Assembly (NCBI GenBank): GCA_963669155.1 | Contig: OZ022589.1 | Coordinates: forward strand, 13,154,932 to 13,218,931 | Reading direction: 5' to 3' | DNA from: Arbacia lixula | Taxonomy: Eukaryota > Echinodermata > Echinoidea > Arbacioida > Arbaciidae | Length of the DNA stretch: 64,000 nt | Translations under genes and position numbers: made by a program | The notes under the pieces: generated by a model | Databases searched by the model: none | The model's input: the letters and a program-made list of their open reading frames with translations, nothing else | Told to the model about the DNA's origin: nothing | In this document: piece by piece, positions 11,460 through 21,610 of the stretch | Numbering within the stretch: the stretch's first letter is position 1 | How the letters are laid out: each line of letters opens with the position of its first letter

Positions 11460-12730
11460 ATGTTTTATTTGCTAAAAAACTGTTCTGCTTTCTTTGAAAT
11501 TCTCCCCAGGTCTGTCTGTCTGAATTCATTTAAAAAAAAAACATTTCATTTACATTTATACCAGCCTACACTTTTGTCAAAATCACATAAGCGTAATCTA
11601 TGTTGCAAAATAGAATGCATTGGTTGTAAACTGTTTGGCTGATATGAGCTGGACAAAGAATCGTATTCACATGAAAATTTTTCATTCCGGCTGGTTCTGC
11701 TTGATTCCTGCTGATTTCGAATAAGTGTGACGGGGCTTAAGGCAGTAGCAAGACTTAACGACAATGATAGTGATTGTGGATTGATGGGGTAATATGTTTA
11801 ATATAAAAAAAAAAATACAAGACAAACCAAAAGCAACACTTCATTTACATTCATACCAGCCTACACTTTTGTCAAAATCACATAAGCGTAATCCATGCTC
11901 AAAACTTTCAAGGTGCATTCGAGCAGGGATGTGTTAGGAAGGAGAAACAACTCGATCATAATATATTCAAACATCTGTATGGATACTAAGGCGTGCTAAT
12001 GAATGTCAAAAGCATTCCACAATCACTACAATGCTTTGATGTCCCATGCGCGGCACCAACATTTAGCTGCTGTCAACTTGGAAAGCAATATCTTTAATTC
12101 ACTGTTTTGTCTCTGGAAGCTATGTTTCTTATTACATTTTTGTGCAATTTTCAAGAAAGTTACGGGCAACACCAGTACTCGGTTTTCTTCTAAATAATTG
12201 TTGAATGATGCACAAACTGAGATATAAGATAATATTCTTACTTACACAATTAACAAATTCCTACACTTTCCGCAGATTTCCGCAAATGTGGGATTCAATC
12301 ATAATCAAAATTATATCTTAAGCTGTTTATTTTCATTAACAGAGTTTCCGTGCATTTGCGTACAACTGAGATATTTTAGTAGAAAAACCTTGTTTATTTT
12401 TGTTCGCTGATATCTCTACCTAGGCACTACTTAATTAGAAATACAGCTAATTGTGTAAAACACCTGAATGTCTTGAATTGTTATGAGGCGGCGGACTTCA
12501 TAGATCAAAGGAAGTCTATCCGAGCGCAGTCCATCCATGATAGGTCCATGTCTAAATCAATACGAAATTCCCTCCCGAATGTGGCTCAAATTTTGAAAAT
12601 TTTTCATTCCGGCTGGTTCTGCTTGATTCCTGCTGATTCCGAATAAGTGTGACGGGGGCTTAAGGCAGTAGTAAGACTTAACGACAATGATAGTGATGGT
12701 GGATTGATGGGGTAATATGTTTAATATCAA
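11460..12730. repeat. Duplicated block A beside the tRNA-Lys, with internal direct repeats
   Basis: Contains direct repeats: about 11545-11600 with 11838-11900, and about 11655-11790 with 12585-12720 (TTTTTCATTCCGGCTGGTTC word). The part at 11930-12430 resembles 16450-16970 in block B and 40540-40870 in block C, in the same order relative to a minus-strand tRNA-Lys. The part at 12430-12560 matches 31160-31300 inverted. No coding exon is seen. Confidence 0.65.
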
Positions 12731-12781
12731 TACATTTTCATTAAGTCAAAAGGGCGTTGGACATACACACATCGATATATC

Positions 12782-12784
<3 letters not shown>

Positions 12785-12838
<54 letters not shown>

Positions 12839-12880
12839 AGGGAGAGAGAGAGGGAGAGAGAAAGGGGGGGGTGACAGAAA
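12785..12880. repeat. (GA)n microsatellite
   Basis: GAGAGA run with later GAGG variants and a short G7 tract. Confidence 0.95.
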
Positions 12881-13074
12881 GAAAGTAAGATGGTAAGTCA
12901 ATACGTTTTTTCATTTGCACAGTAATATTAAAGCAACCTAACCCATATTCTAGGTTCTACAACATGTTATCCATTACAGAATGTGCGAATTGGATTTCGT
13001 CTTTCCCGACCTGTCCCTAACGCTTAACTCAATCCTATCGTAATGCTGACCCTAAATTTAATCAGATAGTCCAT

Positions 13075-13519
13075 TCTAAATTTGTTTTGATTTTAATAAA
13101 AGCAAAAACACGAAAGAAACATATTCGTGATATCTTGACGAAAATCCGTCGAAGGATAAGAGCGCTATTATTCAAAAATGTTGATTTGTGACGTCATGTG
13201 CGATAAGCTTTCCCATATTATTGTGTGCTGTATGTTTCCATAAATTGCTCTTTTTCTGTTTTTAGTGAAGAATTTCGTTCATAGAGTTATGTGTGTGAAA
13301 TGCACAAGTAAAATGATGCATATGCTTTTGAGAAAATCGGCAATTTCAAAAATGATAGTATAAAACATACTGGAGAGCATCTCGCACGTGATGTCACATA
13401 ATCAAACTTTAAACAATCGTAACTTTCTTTTCTTTTGACGGGTTTTCATCAAATCTTTACTTATATGTTTATGCTTTTATCAAAACCAACTTCAGGTTCA
13501 GGGTGAACTATCCCTTTAA
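13075..13519. mobile_element. Foldback MITE family M, copy 2
   Basis: Inverted arms with ATAAAAGCAAAAACACGAAA near the left end and CAGGGTGAACTATCCC at the right, followed by TTTAA. The central part carries GTGACGTCATGTGCGA and its inverted partner near 13385-13400. Confidence 0.75.
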
Positions 13520-13643
13520 TTTGAGTAATCTAATTCACCCAAAACACGATTTCGAGATCACTTTCAAATCATCCTCCTCCTCATCATTACCTTCATGTTC
13601 AGGTCCTATACCGCCATTATGCCTAGAGCGCAAATCACCGCCT

Positions 13644-13988
13644 AAAGGCCCGGTCACACCGCCAGAACTTCGCTGAGCGGTTGTAAGCGTTTGTCGAGCG
13701 TATACGAGATTGCTGTAACGGTGTCGGGCGTTGAAGCAGCAATCCACTGCGGTGATGAACTTTGCTCCGGCGTTGGTATGGAGGTGTCGGATTGTCACTG
13801 CTCGCGTCACCGCTTAACCAACGCTAAACCACCGCCGACTTCAACGGTGCACCGCAAAAGCCACGCCCGTGCTTGCGACTTTTTTTTTCCATGTTGTGCG
13901 CGGTGACTAGCGTTGTTGAAATTCGGCCACCTCTCCCTACCGTTCAAGGAACGCTCCAACATAGTTCGGGCGGTGTGACCGGGCCTTT
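13644..13988. mobile_element. MITE with perfect 20-bp terminal inverted repeats
   Basis: Left end AAAGGCCCGGTCACACCGCC (13644-13663) is the exact reverse complement of 13969-13988. The 345-bp body is GC- and CpG-richer than its surroundings and contains many CCGC/GCGG words. No transposase frame fits inside, so it is non-autonomous. The target-site duplication is not clear, and superfamily is not assigned. Confidence 0.88.
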
Positions 13989-14658
13989 GTAGTTTGTAGG
14001 AAGAAGCTCAACGTGAGAACACAGGTGGGGGCAAACAGAAAAGGATCAGCTTGGGTTGCGGTGTGAACGCCTTTTGAAGGGGCCCTGAGAGTGTGATCCA
14101 TTTAGTCATCAATCATGTCAATCAGTCATGTTCAATAAGTCATCATGGTGGTTGGTATGGGGATTGGGGGCATTGTATTGTTTGTCAGAGCTTTGGCCCT
14201 AGTTTTCACCTTCCATGAACACCATCATATAAACAGCAATATCATAAATAAGCCGCAAATACAATTAAATGCTAAAGGCACGTAGCAAATTTAAAGCAAA
14301 CTATCATTTAAACAATAATTCAATGCTGAAGACAAAAAGGAAATTGCGATGCGTACTAAAATCATAGTAAATAAAAAAATGATCAAAGGAGACAGACATA
14401 AACAATACCCTGTATCCTGAACTAGTTTAATTGACAAAAAAAAAAGAAATGTCTAACCAGATGAAATTGAAAGTACATGTATTAAAACAAATATAGTAAA
14501 CGATAAATGTAAAGAAAACAAACCAAATCTTATAGTCTCACGAAGACACTAAAATATACGTATTTGTATTGATAGAATGTATGAACTATGAACTAAATCA
14601 AACGGAATATTCTACCTCTCATTCAGCATTATAATTCTGCAATAAAAGCAAAAATGCT
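13989..14658. other. Unassigned intergenic sequence
   Basis: AT-rich; no gene or obvious repeat recognised. Confidence 0.4.
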
Positions 14659-14731
14659 CGCCCAATGTGGGGCTCGAACCCACGACCCTGGGATTAAGAG
14701 TCCCATGCTCTACCGACTGAGCTAACCGGGC
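14659..14731 (-). tRNA. tRNA-Lys (anticodon CTT)
   Basis: A 73-nt canonical cloverleaf with anticodon loop CTCTTAA, A box TAGCTCAGTCGG and B box GGTTCGAGCCC. A T5 terminator lies at 14650-14654 on the minus strand. It is identical in sequence to the copies at 19.2 and 31.1 kb. Confidence 0.94.
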
Positions 14732-14810
14732 TGACGAATAATTATTTCAAAGATTAACTTTGCCCGAGGTATGTCCGACTGAAATACCCCCACCAAAACC
14801 AAAACTCTCT

Positions 14811-16153
14811 TTAAAGGGTTACTAAATCAGAAAAATAAGTTCCAACAAATCTACGTAAAGTTGTTCTTTATAAACGAATTTCACATTCGTTTGCCACAAT
14901 AAAGTCTCATTTTGACAAAAATGTGAAAAAAAACGCACACCTCCAGTGACGCCAGAAAAGTCAAAATGCCTTCAATGCAAACGGCGTGAATAAAATAGTT
15001 AATTCACGCCGTTCAAACAATAAATTATCAGTGGGAACCCCAAAGCTTGTCCGAGGTTTGTCCGAGTAGCAACAACTAATAGATTCAAAGTGCACTCTAT
15101 ATTATCAATGACAAGACACAGGGGAAGGCAATAACGCGTTACTACGCAGTTAGGGAGGAAAGTTGTGAATACATTACGAAAATAGTCTATAGTTGTCTTC
15201 CGTACACGCGTTCATGGCATTTTAGGGCATTTGGGCAAGTTCACGACAGATGGACATCCCTCTCATTTTTCAAACGGATCTACTTCAAAACCTTTTTTTT
15301 TTCAAAGTTCACTGCATCAGGAAATCTGCAGGAACTATAAGGCTACCATTCACCACCTTTCTTTCTTTCTTTCTGTGACGTTTCTGTTAATGAGTATCTG
15401 AACAGCACCTAAAATGCTTTATGTGGCCAGCATATAACCAAAATTCAATAAAATGGGAAAATCTCAGTTATTACCAATTCCTTTGCCCTTTTTAGTTGGA
15501 TGTTATTAATATTGATAAGTCTGGGATTTGAGATCTTACAAACTGATAACTAACCATGACTGTCTATGTAAATAGAACGACAAAAGTAAGTGTAACGTCA
15601 GTTACGTAACATTAGTTACCAATATGGTCATTAAAAAAACTATTATAGCCCACAAAATACAGTAACAAATCATTTAATATTTTGACATATCTTAACCTAG
15701 TAACAAAGGTATATTTACACATTGCACTTATCACTCTATCTAATCAGGGACATGAGGCATATCAATTTTACTGAACACCCTAAAATTGCATGTCCTTTTC
15801 GTGTAACGTCAGTTGCTGACACATTTCTGCTCACTCTAGAGTAACAAATGCAGTTGCATTGAAAATCTTAATATCGGTTTATACACCAAGGTTAACTTTA
15901 TTGACTGTATCAATAACAAACTCCAGTTATTTGTAGCAAGAGAGATACATTGAAAGGTGTGTAAAATGCCGTGTAACGTCAGTTACCGTGAAAATGCCCA
16001 TTTAGACTTTTCTGACGTCACTGGAGGTGTGCTTTTTTTAAAGTTTTCGTCAAAATGAGACTTTATTGCGGCAAACAAATGTGAAATTCGTGTTCAGTGG
16101 ATAATTTTACATAGATTAGTGGGAACTTATTTTTCTAATTTAGTTACCCTTAA
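14811..16153. mobile_element. TTAA-flanked foldback DNA element with ~140-bp inverted ends
   Basis: TTAA at 14811 and 16150 bracket about 1.34 kb whose ends are inverted copies of each other (GGGTTACTAAATCAGAAAAA on the left, its complement on the right), continuing inward through the CACCTCCAGTGACG / CGTCACTGGAGGTG words. The middle repeats GTAACGTCAGTTAC-type words. No transposase is encoded. TTAA target sites suggest mobilisation by a piggyBac- or Kolobok-type transposase, which is inference. Confidence 0.75.
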
Positions 16154-17120
16154 AATGCAAATGCAGCTTACTGTCCTGTTAATCGAGATATAGTTTCTGT
16201 AACCATGGTAACTGGTAAATGCGGATTCTAAGTGAATGTTTTGTTTGATATGAGCTGGAAATACAAGAAAAAAAAACAAAGAGAAAACAAAGAAAACGTG
16301 CACCTACTAACACAATATTACGGGAAGCCTTGTAAAAAAATAAACCGCATGGTAACTCACGTAAAAGAAATGAAAGAATGTGACGATGACGTACTGGCTA
16401 GAAGAATTTAGATAAACATAAAAAATGGGCACGTCATGGCGGCCAAACCATTCGTAAGTGATAGCAGGGAGGTGTAAGAAAGGAGAAGAAACTTGAGCAT
16501 AATTCAAACATCTATTTGGGTACTAAAGCGTGAGGATGAATTTAGTATTCCACAACCATGACAATGCTTTGATGTCTAATGCTCAGCACCGACATAAAGC
16601 GGATTTGAACTTGGTAAAAAATATTTTTGATTCCCCATTTTGTTTCTAGACGATTTGTTTTTATCAATTTTGTTTGCAAATATCAAGGAAGTTAAAGGCA
16701 ATACTATTGATAAGCCTATACTCTGGTTTTTCAAAAAAAGATATAAGGAATAATTCAAATATAGGATATACAAGATATATTTTAGTTACAAATTTGGCTA
16801 GTTTCTTAACTTTGCGACATCTTGCGAATTTGTGGGATTCAATCATTGTCAAAAATATGTTAAGCTTTAAACCATTTTAATAGTGTTTGCGTGCGCGTGC
16901 GCGCAGCTGAGATAGTATACTTGTTTATTTGTGTTTGCTGGTATCTGTCAGGCTCACGGAAGTGTTGATGCCATTAACAGAACGGGACAAGCGAGATGAG
17001 ACTAAAGATTTCTTTTGTTCTCTCTGAGAAGCCGTTGCCACACAATCATGTTCGTTATTTATATATAAATATATATACCCAAAAAGCACTAATTCAGAAA
17101 ACATTCTTTTCGACAGTGTC
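16154..17120. repeat. Duplicated block B
   Basis: Diverged direct copy of parts of block A (11930-12430) and block C (40500-41010). Shared landmarks include ACAATGCTTTGATGTC and TGCCATTAACAGAAC. No coding exon is seen. Confidence 0.6.
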
Positions 17121-17754
17121 GAGAATAGGATCCAAAAAAGATGGTTATTCCATACCCTTCCATACGACATCCTTGGTGAAAGGGTTCCAATTTCGTTTTA
17201 TTTCAGGATCACGTAAATACCTCTAACTCCCACAGGTAGGATCTAAAATTCTGCTTTCAAGTCCGTGGCAACAGTAACATGATCAAGACAAATAACTCTA
17301 TTAGTTTGTCATTTTTGCATGTTAATAATTGCAGCATGATAGTTAAGTTTGGAAATGTGAAAGTGAGAAATTCTTGGGAAAGAGAACCGGTGAAAAGGGG
17401 AGTTAGAGAAGTGAAAAATACAGAATAGATGATACACTAAAACTTTCCCTTTATTGCTCGTCACTGGACCCAGGATTTACCAGAAGCAAATCCAATATGT
17501 GCTGCCATCTATGGTGAATGTTATGCCAACGTGAACGCTCAATCAAAATGAATGGGAAAAACTGACAAAAGAAATGACGAAAAATATGATTCAAATTGTT
17601 TATTTTAGTAAATATTTTCCTGAAGGTCATATGTTTGGTACTTTCTAAAGGGAGAGAACGCAAAAAATTACCACGATAAGTGCACGTCGTAGGCATATTC
17701 GATGATGTCTTATAAACAATAACAGTAAAAAAAAAATTCTCTGGCTCCCTGCTA
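17121..17754. other. Unassigned intergenic sequence
   Basis: No gene or defined repeat is recognised. Confidence 0.4.
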
Positions 17755-17900
17755 CACCCACAAATGTAATAACACTTTACCCACAAATGTAATAATTTTA
17801 CCCACAAATGTAAAAATTTAACACTTTACCCACAAATGTAATAATTTTGAATCTCCCACAAATGTACTGATGACTTTACCCACAAATGAAATAATTTTTA
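17755..17900. repeat. Irregular array of ACCCACAAATGTAATAA-like units
   Basis: Six copies of CCCACAAATG(T/A)A with spacers of variable length (about 17-35 bp), several preceded by CTTTA. Confidence 0.8.
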
Positions 17901-18009
17901 GGAAATATTTTGTCGAGTTTCTTCAAAACTCAAACCCTATACTAAAGCATTGGTTTAGCTCACAATCTTTATTCCAGACCCAATTATAGGCCCCACCATC
18001 TCATTCCTA

Positions 18010-18530
18010 TGGAATAACATGACATGCAGGTATATGTAATAACGCGCTACTACGCAGTTAGGGGGGAAAGTTGTGAATACATTATGAAAATGGAGTATCG
18101 TTCCGTACAATCTAAGTTTAACAGCGGAGTCTTTTATGGCATGTTGTATGCATTTGACTCGGTACTGACTTTTCTGACGTCACTTGGAGGTGTGCGGTTT
18201 TTTTTAATGTAGTCAAAATTAGGCTTTATTGCGACAAACAAATGTGAAATTCATTTTTAGTAGATAAATTTACATAGATAAGTGGGAACTTATTTTTCTG
18301 TGCTATGAATAAATTATCTGATACGCACAAATGTTCAGATCCAAATACACCGTTCTCGTAATGTATTCACAACTTCCCCCTAACTGCGTAGTAACGCGTT
18401 ATTACATTCCTATGTATATGGTCATTTAGATTCAATGGATGGAATGCGCTTTGAATCTATTAGTTGTTGCTACTCGGACAAGCTTTGAGGTTACCATTAG
18501 TAACGTTTTGTTTGAACGGCGTGAATAAAA
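18010..18530. repeat. Rearranged copy of the 14.8-16.2 kb foldback element
   Basis: Carries the same words as the element at 14811-16153 (TTCTGACGTCACTTGGAGGT, AAGTGGGAACTTATTTTTCT) together with CGCGCTACTACGCAGTTAGG, and an inverted copy of the latter at about 18360-18405, in a different order. It appears to be a shuffled or nested derivative. Confidence 0.65.
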
Positions 18531-18569
18531 TTTGCATTGCATACGAAAATGGTCTATTTGTCTACAAGT

Positions 18570-18720
18570 GAAAATCTCATTAAATATTCCAAGGATTATG
18601 ACAAGAAAAGTAAACCATGAAATGTCACAAGACCTGCTTGTAAAAAAAATGACATCCCTTGATTCTATGATGTTTCAATGTCAGCTTGATGATGCTCGTC
18701 GCGACAATCTATCACAAAAG
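18570..18720. repeat. Fragment of dispersed foldback repeat R
   Basis: Resembles 25370-25490, 28720-28850 and 37800-37930 (shared words ATGAAATGTCACAAGAC and GACATCCCTTGATTC). No gene. The sequence from 18721 to 19167 shows nothing recognisable. Confidence 0.5.
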
Positions 18721-19167
18721 ATCGTCGGTAATCGTCCCAACGAACCGAACTTCTACTCATTAATTCCCCCTTCTCTCCTCATTAACTCCATGACTATTGT
18801 TCTGGAATGGATGGTTTCGAAATATCTTCCAGATCAATTAACTAGTAGATCTTTTGTTGTTCAGTGAGGCGTCGCGTTTATTGTGTAATCGTCGCGCATC
18901 GTCCGGACGAGTGCCCATTTAACTAAAACCGCCGTTTGGTGATGATACTAACTCATTAATGTCTACAGAAGCTCTTTGGGGCTTTAGAGGTATGCGCAGA
19001 CTTCAAAAGAAATTAGGAGACCCCGATAATGCATAGACGAAATATATTCGGGTAAAAATATCGCTATGTTAGTCAACCGGTCTGTTGGGCGTTCTGGGAT
19101 TGTATTTCTGGACCGGCTCCATTTAAGACGAGGTGGGTTTGGGAAGGGTATTCGAAATGGATAGTCA

Positions 19168-19240
19168 GCCCGGTTAGCTCAGTCGGTAGAGCATGGGACT
19201 CTTAATCCCAGGGTCGTGGGTTCGAGCCCCACATTGGGCG
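19168..19240 (+). tRNA. tRNA-Lys (anticodon CTT)
   Basis: A 73-nt canonical tRNA gene with anticodon at 19201-19203 and intact A and B boxes; a TTTT terminator follows within 10 bp. It lies at the outer edge of the left arm of the inverted duplication, mirrored by the degenerate copy at 40.3 kb. Confidence 0.94.
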
Positions 19241-19566
19241 CATATGTTTTAAATGTTCCCCATGTGATCTCAGGGTCAAGACTTTTGTTTGAATTTCACA
19301 AGAAAAAATATTTTCCCTTTTCATCCTCTATTTAAAAGAACTTCATGTACACATGTATTAAATAAATTAATGGATGATAGATAACAACACGTGCTCATTT
19401 GCCATTCCTTAGCGTTATAATATTTTCTGTTCAGATTAAGTCTAAATTGTTGAGTTGTCAGCGATAACAGAATGACGCAAGGTGTAACTCTTAGTAAGAA
19501 CAACAAATTCGACTTCCCTAAAAAGTAAGAATATATATAGTACACCTGTAATTGGTTTATATATAC

Positions 19567-21610
19567 AAGATACAAGATACAAGATACAAGATATTTTATT
19601 CAGTCCAAAATCATGGAAATTTGCTTTCCACCAGCACAATAACACAACAATATATAGCGATACTTGAGACACATATAAACGATAAACAATAAACAATGAA
19701 CAATGAGTTAGAAAAACATATCTAAAAATGGTTGTAATTTGTCTGTATAGATGTAAATTATGTATTGTATATGACATAATAAGTAAAGACTGAAAAATCA
19801 TTAACTGCGGAAATTGGGTTCATATTTTTAATTTCCTTCTCGTTCTATTCCTGGTGTAATAAGATATATTATATTTACTTTGTTTATTCGCCAATTTTGA
19901 TATATTGTCATATAAGAAAGAAACAAATCAAAATAATTGAATTCAGTGCAAAATGATAGAGATTTGCTTTTGACCAGCTCAAATTTCGGGCACATATAAA
20001 AAAGAAAAAAGAGTTGTGAAAAACATATGTAAACATGACCGGAATTCACCTATATGGTTAAAGGTGACATAAGTTAGCTGCATTGTTATTTACTTTGTAT
20101 ATTCGTCAATTTTAGGACATTGTCATATGAGATACAGATACAGATTAAGGTATTTAATTCAATGCAAAATGATTTGCTTTTCACCAACCCCAAAACATTA
20201 CGAAATATTCACATATTTCAAAATTTCAAAAATTTTCATAAATTTCAAAATTTCAACAATTTTACATTGTCATATAAGATAGATACAGAATACATTATTA
20301 CAATATTACATTATTATACTATCGTTTGACAATTTGGTTGAACTTATGAATGGAGTTGGGAACAAAGGATTGACGGAAGCGTGTTCGATTTGTACGTGGG
20401 GCTCGCAGCCTGATACCAGAACGATTGAATGTGTAGTATTGATTGAGTGGGTGACTTTGATCTCTCATTATGTTATCCGTTTTTGATAATAGTCTCTGTT
20501 CGAACAAGTTAGTAACAGAGAGCAGATCGTTTCCTATTATGCGCTGTGCCGCCCGTCTCACTCGGTCTAAGCGATTCCGATTTTGTTGCGTCGCGTTGCC
20601 ATAGTAGCACACTAAGTTATACGATAGTATGCTCTGGATTAGGGCCTGGTAGAACAAAGTCAGGATTGTCTTGTCTACATGAAGATTTTTCATCATCCTC
20701 AGAAAGTACAATCTCTGATTCCCCTTTTTGCTTAGGCCATGTGTATTTTCTTTCCAGTCAAGAGTGTTGCTAATTGTACTGCCCAGGTACTTGAACTCGT
20801 TCACTCGTTCAACCTCCTTGTCGTGCAAAATAAGCGGTTCGTGTTGTACAGATTTCTTTCGAAAATCGAAGATAAATTCTTTTGTTTTCGATGCATTTAG
20901 ATGAAGGTAATGTGCATCGCACCACTCCGTGAAGGCCGTAACAGTTGACACATATTCATGTATTTTTCCCTCTGTGAGAAAACCAGTTACTACCATGTCA
21001 TCCGCATATTTAATGATAGTACACGTTTCACTGTCACTTCCAACTTCGCTAGTATACAGGGGGAATAGAGCGGGAGATAGTACACACCCCTGAGGAGCTC
21101 CTATGCTAATTACTTTGGTTTCAGATTTAAAGTCGCCAAATCTTACTGTTTGTGGTCTTTCTAACAGGAAGTTATGAATCCATAGCACAGCTAGAGGGTG
21201 AACATCCATTTCTATGAGTTTATTGGCAAGTACGTGTGGCGTGATGGTATTAAATGCACTAGAAAAATCGACAAAGAGTGCTCTGACGAAGTTCCCACTG
21301 ACATCCAAGTGTTGAAACACCCCGTGAAGAAAACATAACACTGTGTCATCAACCCCTCTGTTCTTACGGTATGCAAACTGTAGTGGATCAAGATGGTTAC
21401 CGATCTGACTCATGAGTCTTTTCAACACTAATCTTTCTAGGCACTTCATAGCACTGCATGTCAACGAAACTGGTCTAAAATCTTTATACTCGGTGCACCT
21501 GTTACTTTTTGGTACAGGTATTATTGTCGATGTCTTCCACAAAGTTGGGACGATGCCCTGATCTAACGAATTTTGGAAAAGTTGTGAGTACACTGTACTT
21601 TCATTTTTTT
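19567..21610 (-). mobile_element. 5'-truncated non-LTR retrotransposon, Rex1/Babar-like (CR1 group)
   Basis: About 2.0 kb on the minus strand: reverse transcriptase region, an approximately 750-bp 3' untranslated region, and a 3' terminus of short repeats (ATCTTGT units at 19568-19595). The 3' UTR contains three imperfect copies of a segment with TTCAnTGCAAAATGAT...TTTGCTTTT (about 19598, 19932 and 20155). The right arm of the inverted duplication has the corresponding site without the element: TGGTTTATATATA runs directly into sequence matching 21612 onward. 5' truncation is typical of target-primed reverse transcription. Confidence 0.85.
20319..21593 (-). pseudogene. Reverse transcriptase, C-terminal part of LINE ORF2 (5' truncated)
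   Basis: About 424 residues remain, ending in TAG; the frame runs into a stop at about 21609, where LINE sequence ends, and has no credible own start (first codon is GTG). RVT_1 motifs, numbered from 21593, are intact: FVDFSSAFN at 107-115 with catalytic D109, APQGCVLSP at 166-174, and KYADD with the catalytic DD at 198-199. Downstream come LNASKTKEF, FKYLGSTIS and a C-terminal region with PSHPLNQYYTF and RTNRTRFRQSF, characteristic of Rex1/Babar-type elements. The endonuclease domain is missing, so the copy cannot transpose by itself. No internal frameshift is seen, suggesting a fairly recent insertion. Confidence 0.9.

Noticed and set aside
18532-18867. 111-codon plus-strand frame
   Set aside because: Overlaps dispersed repeat fragments and has no recognisable domain.
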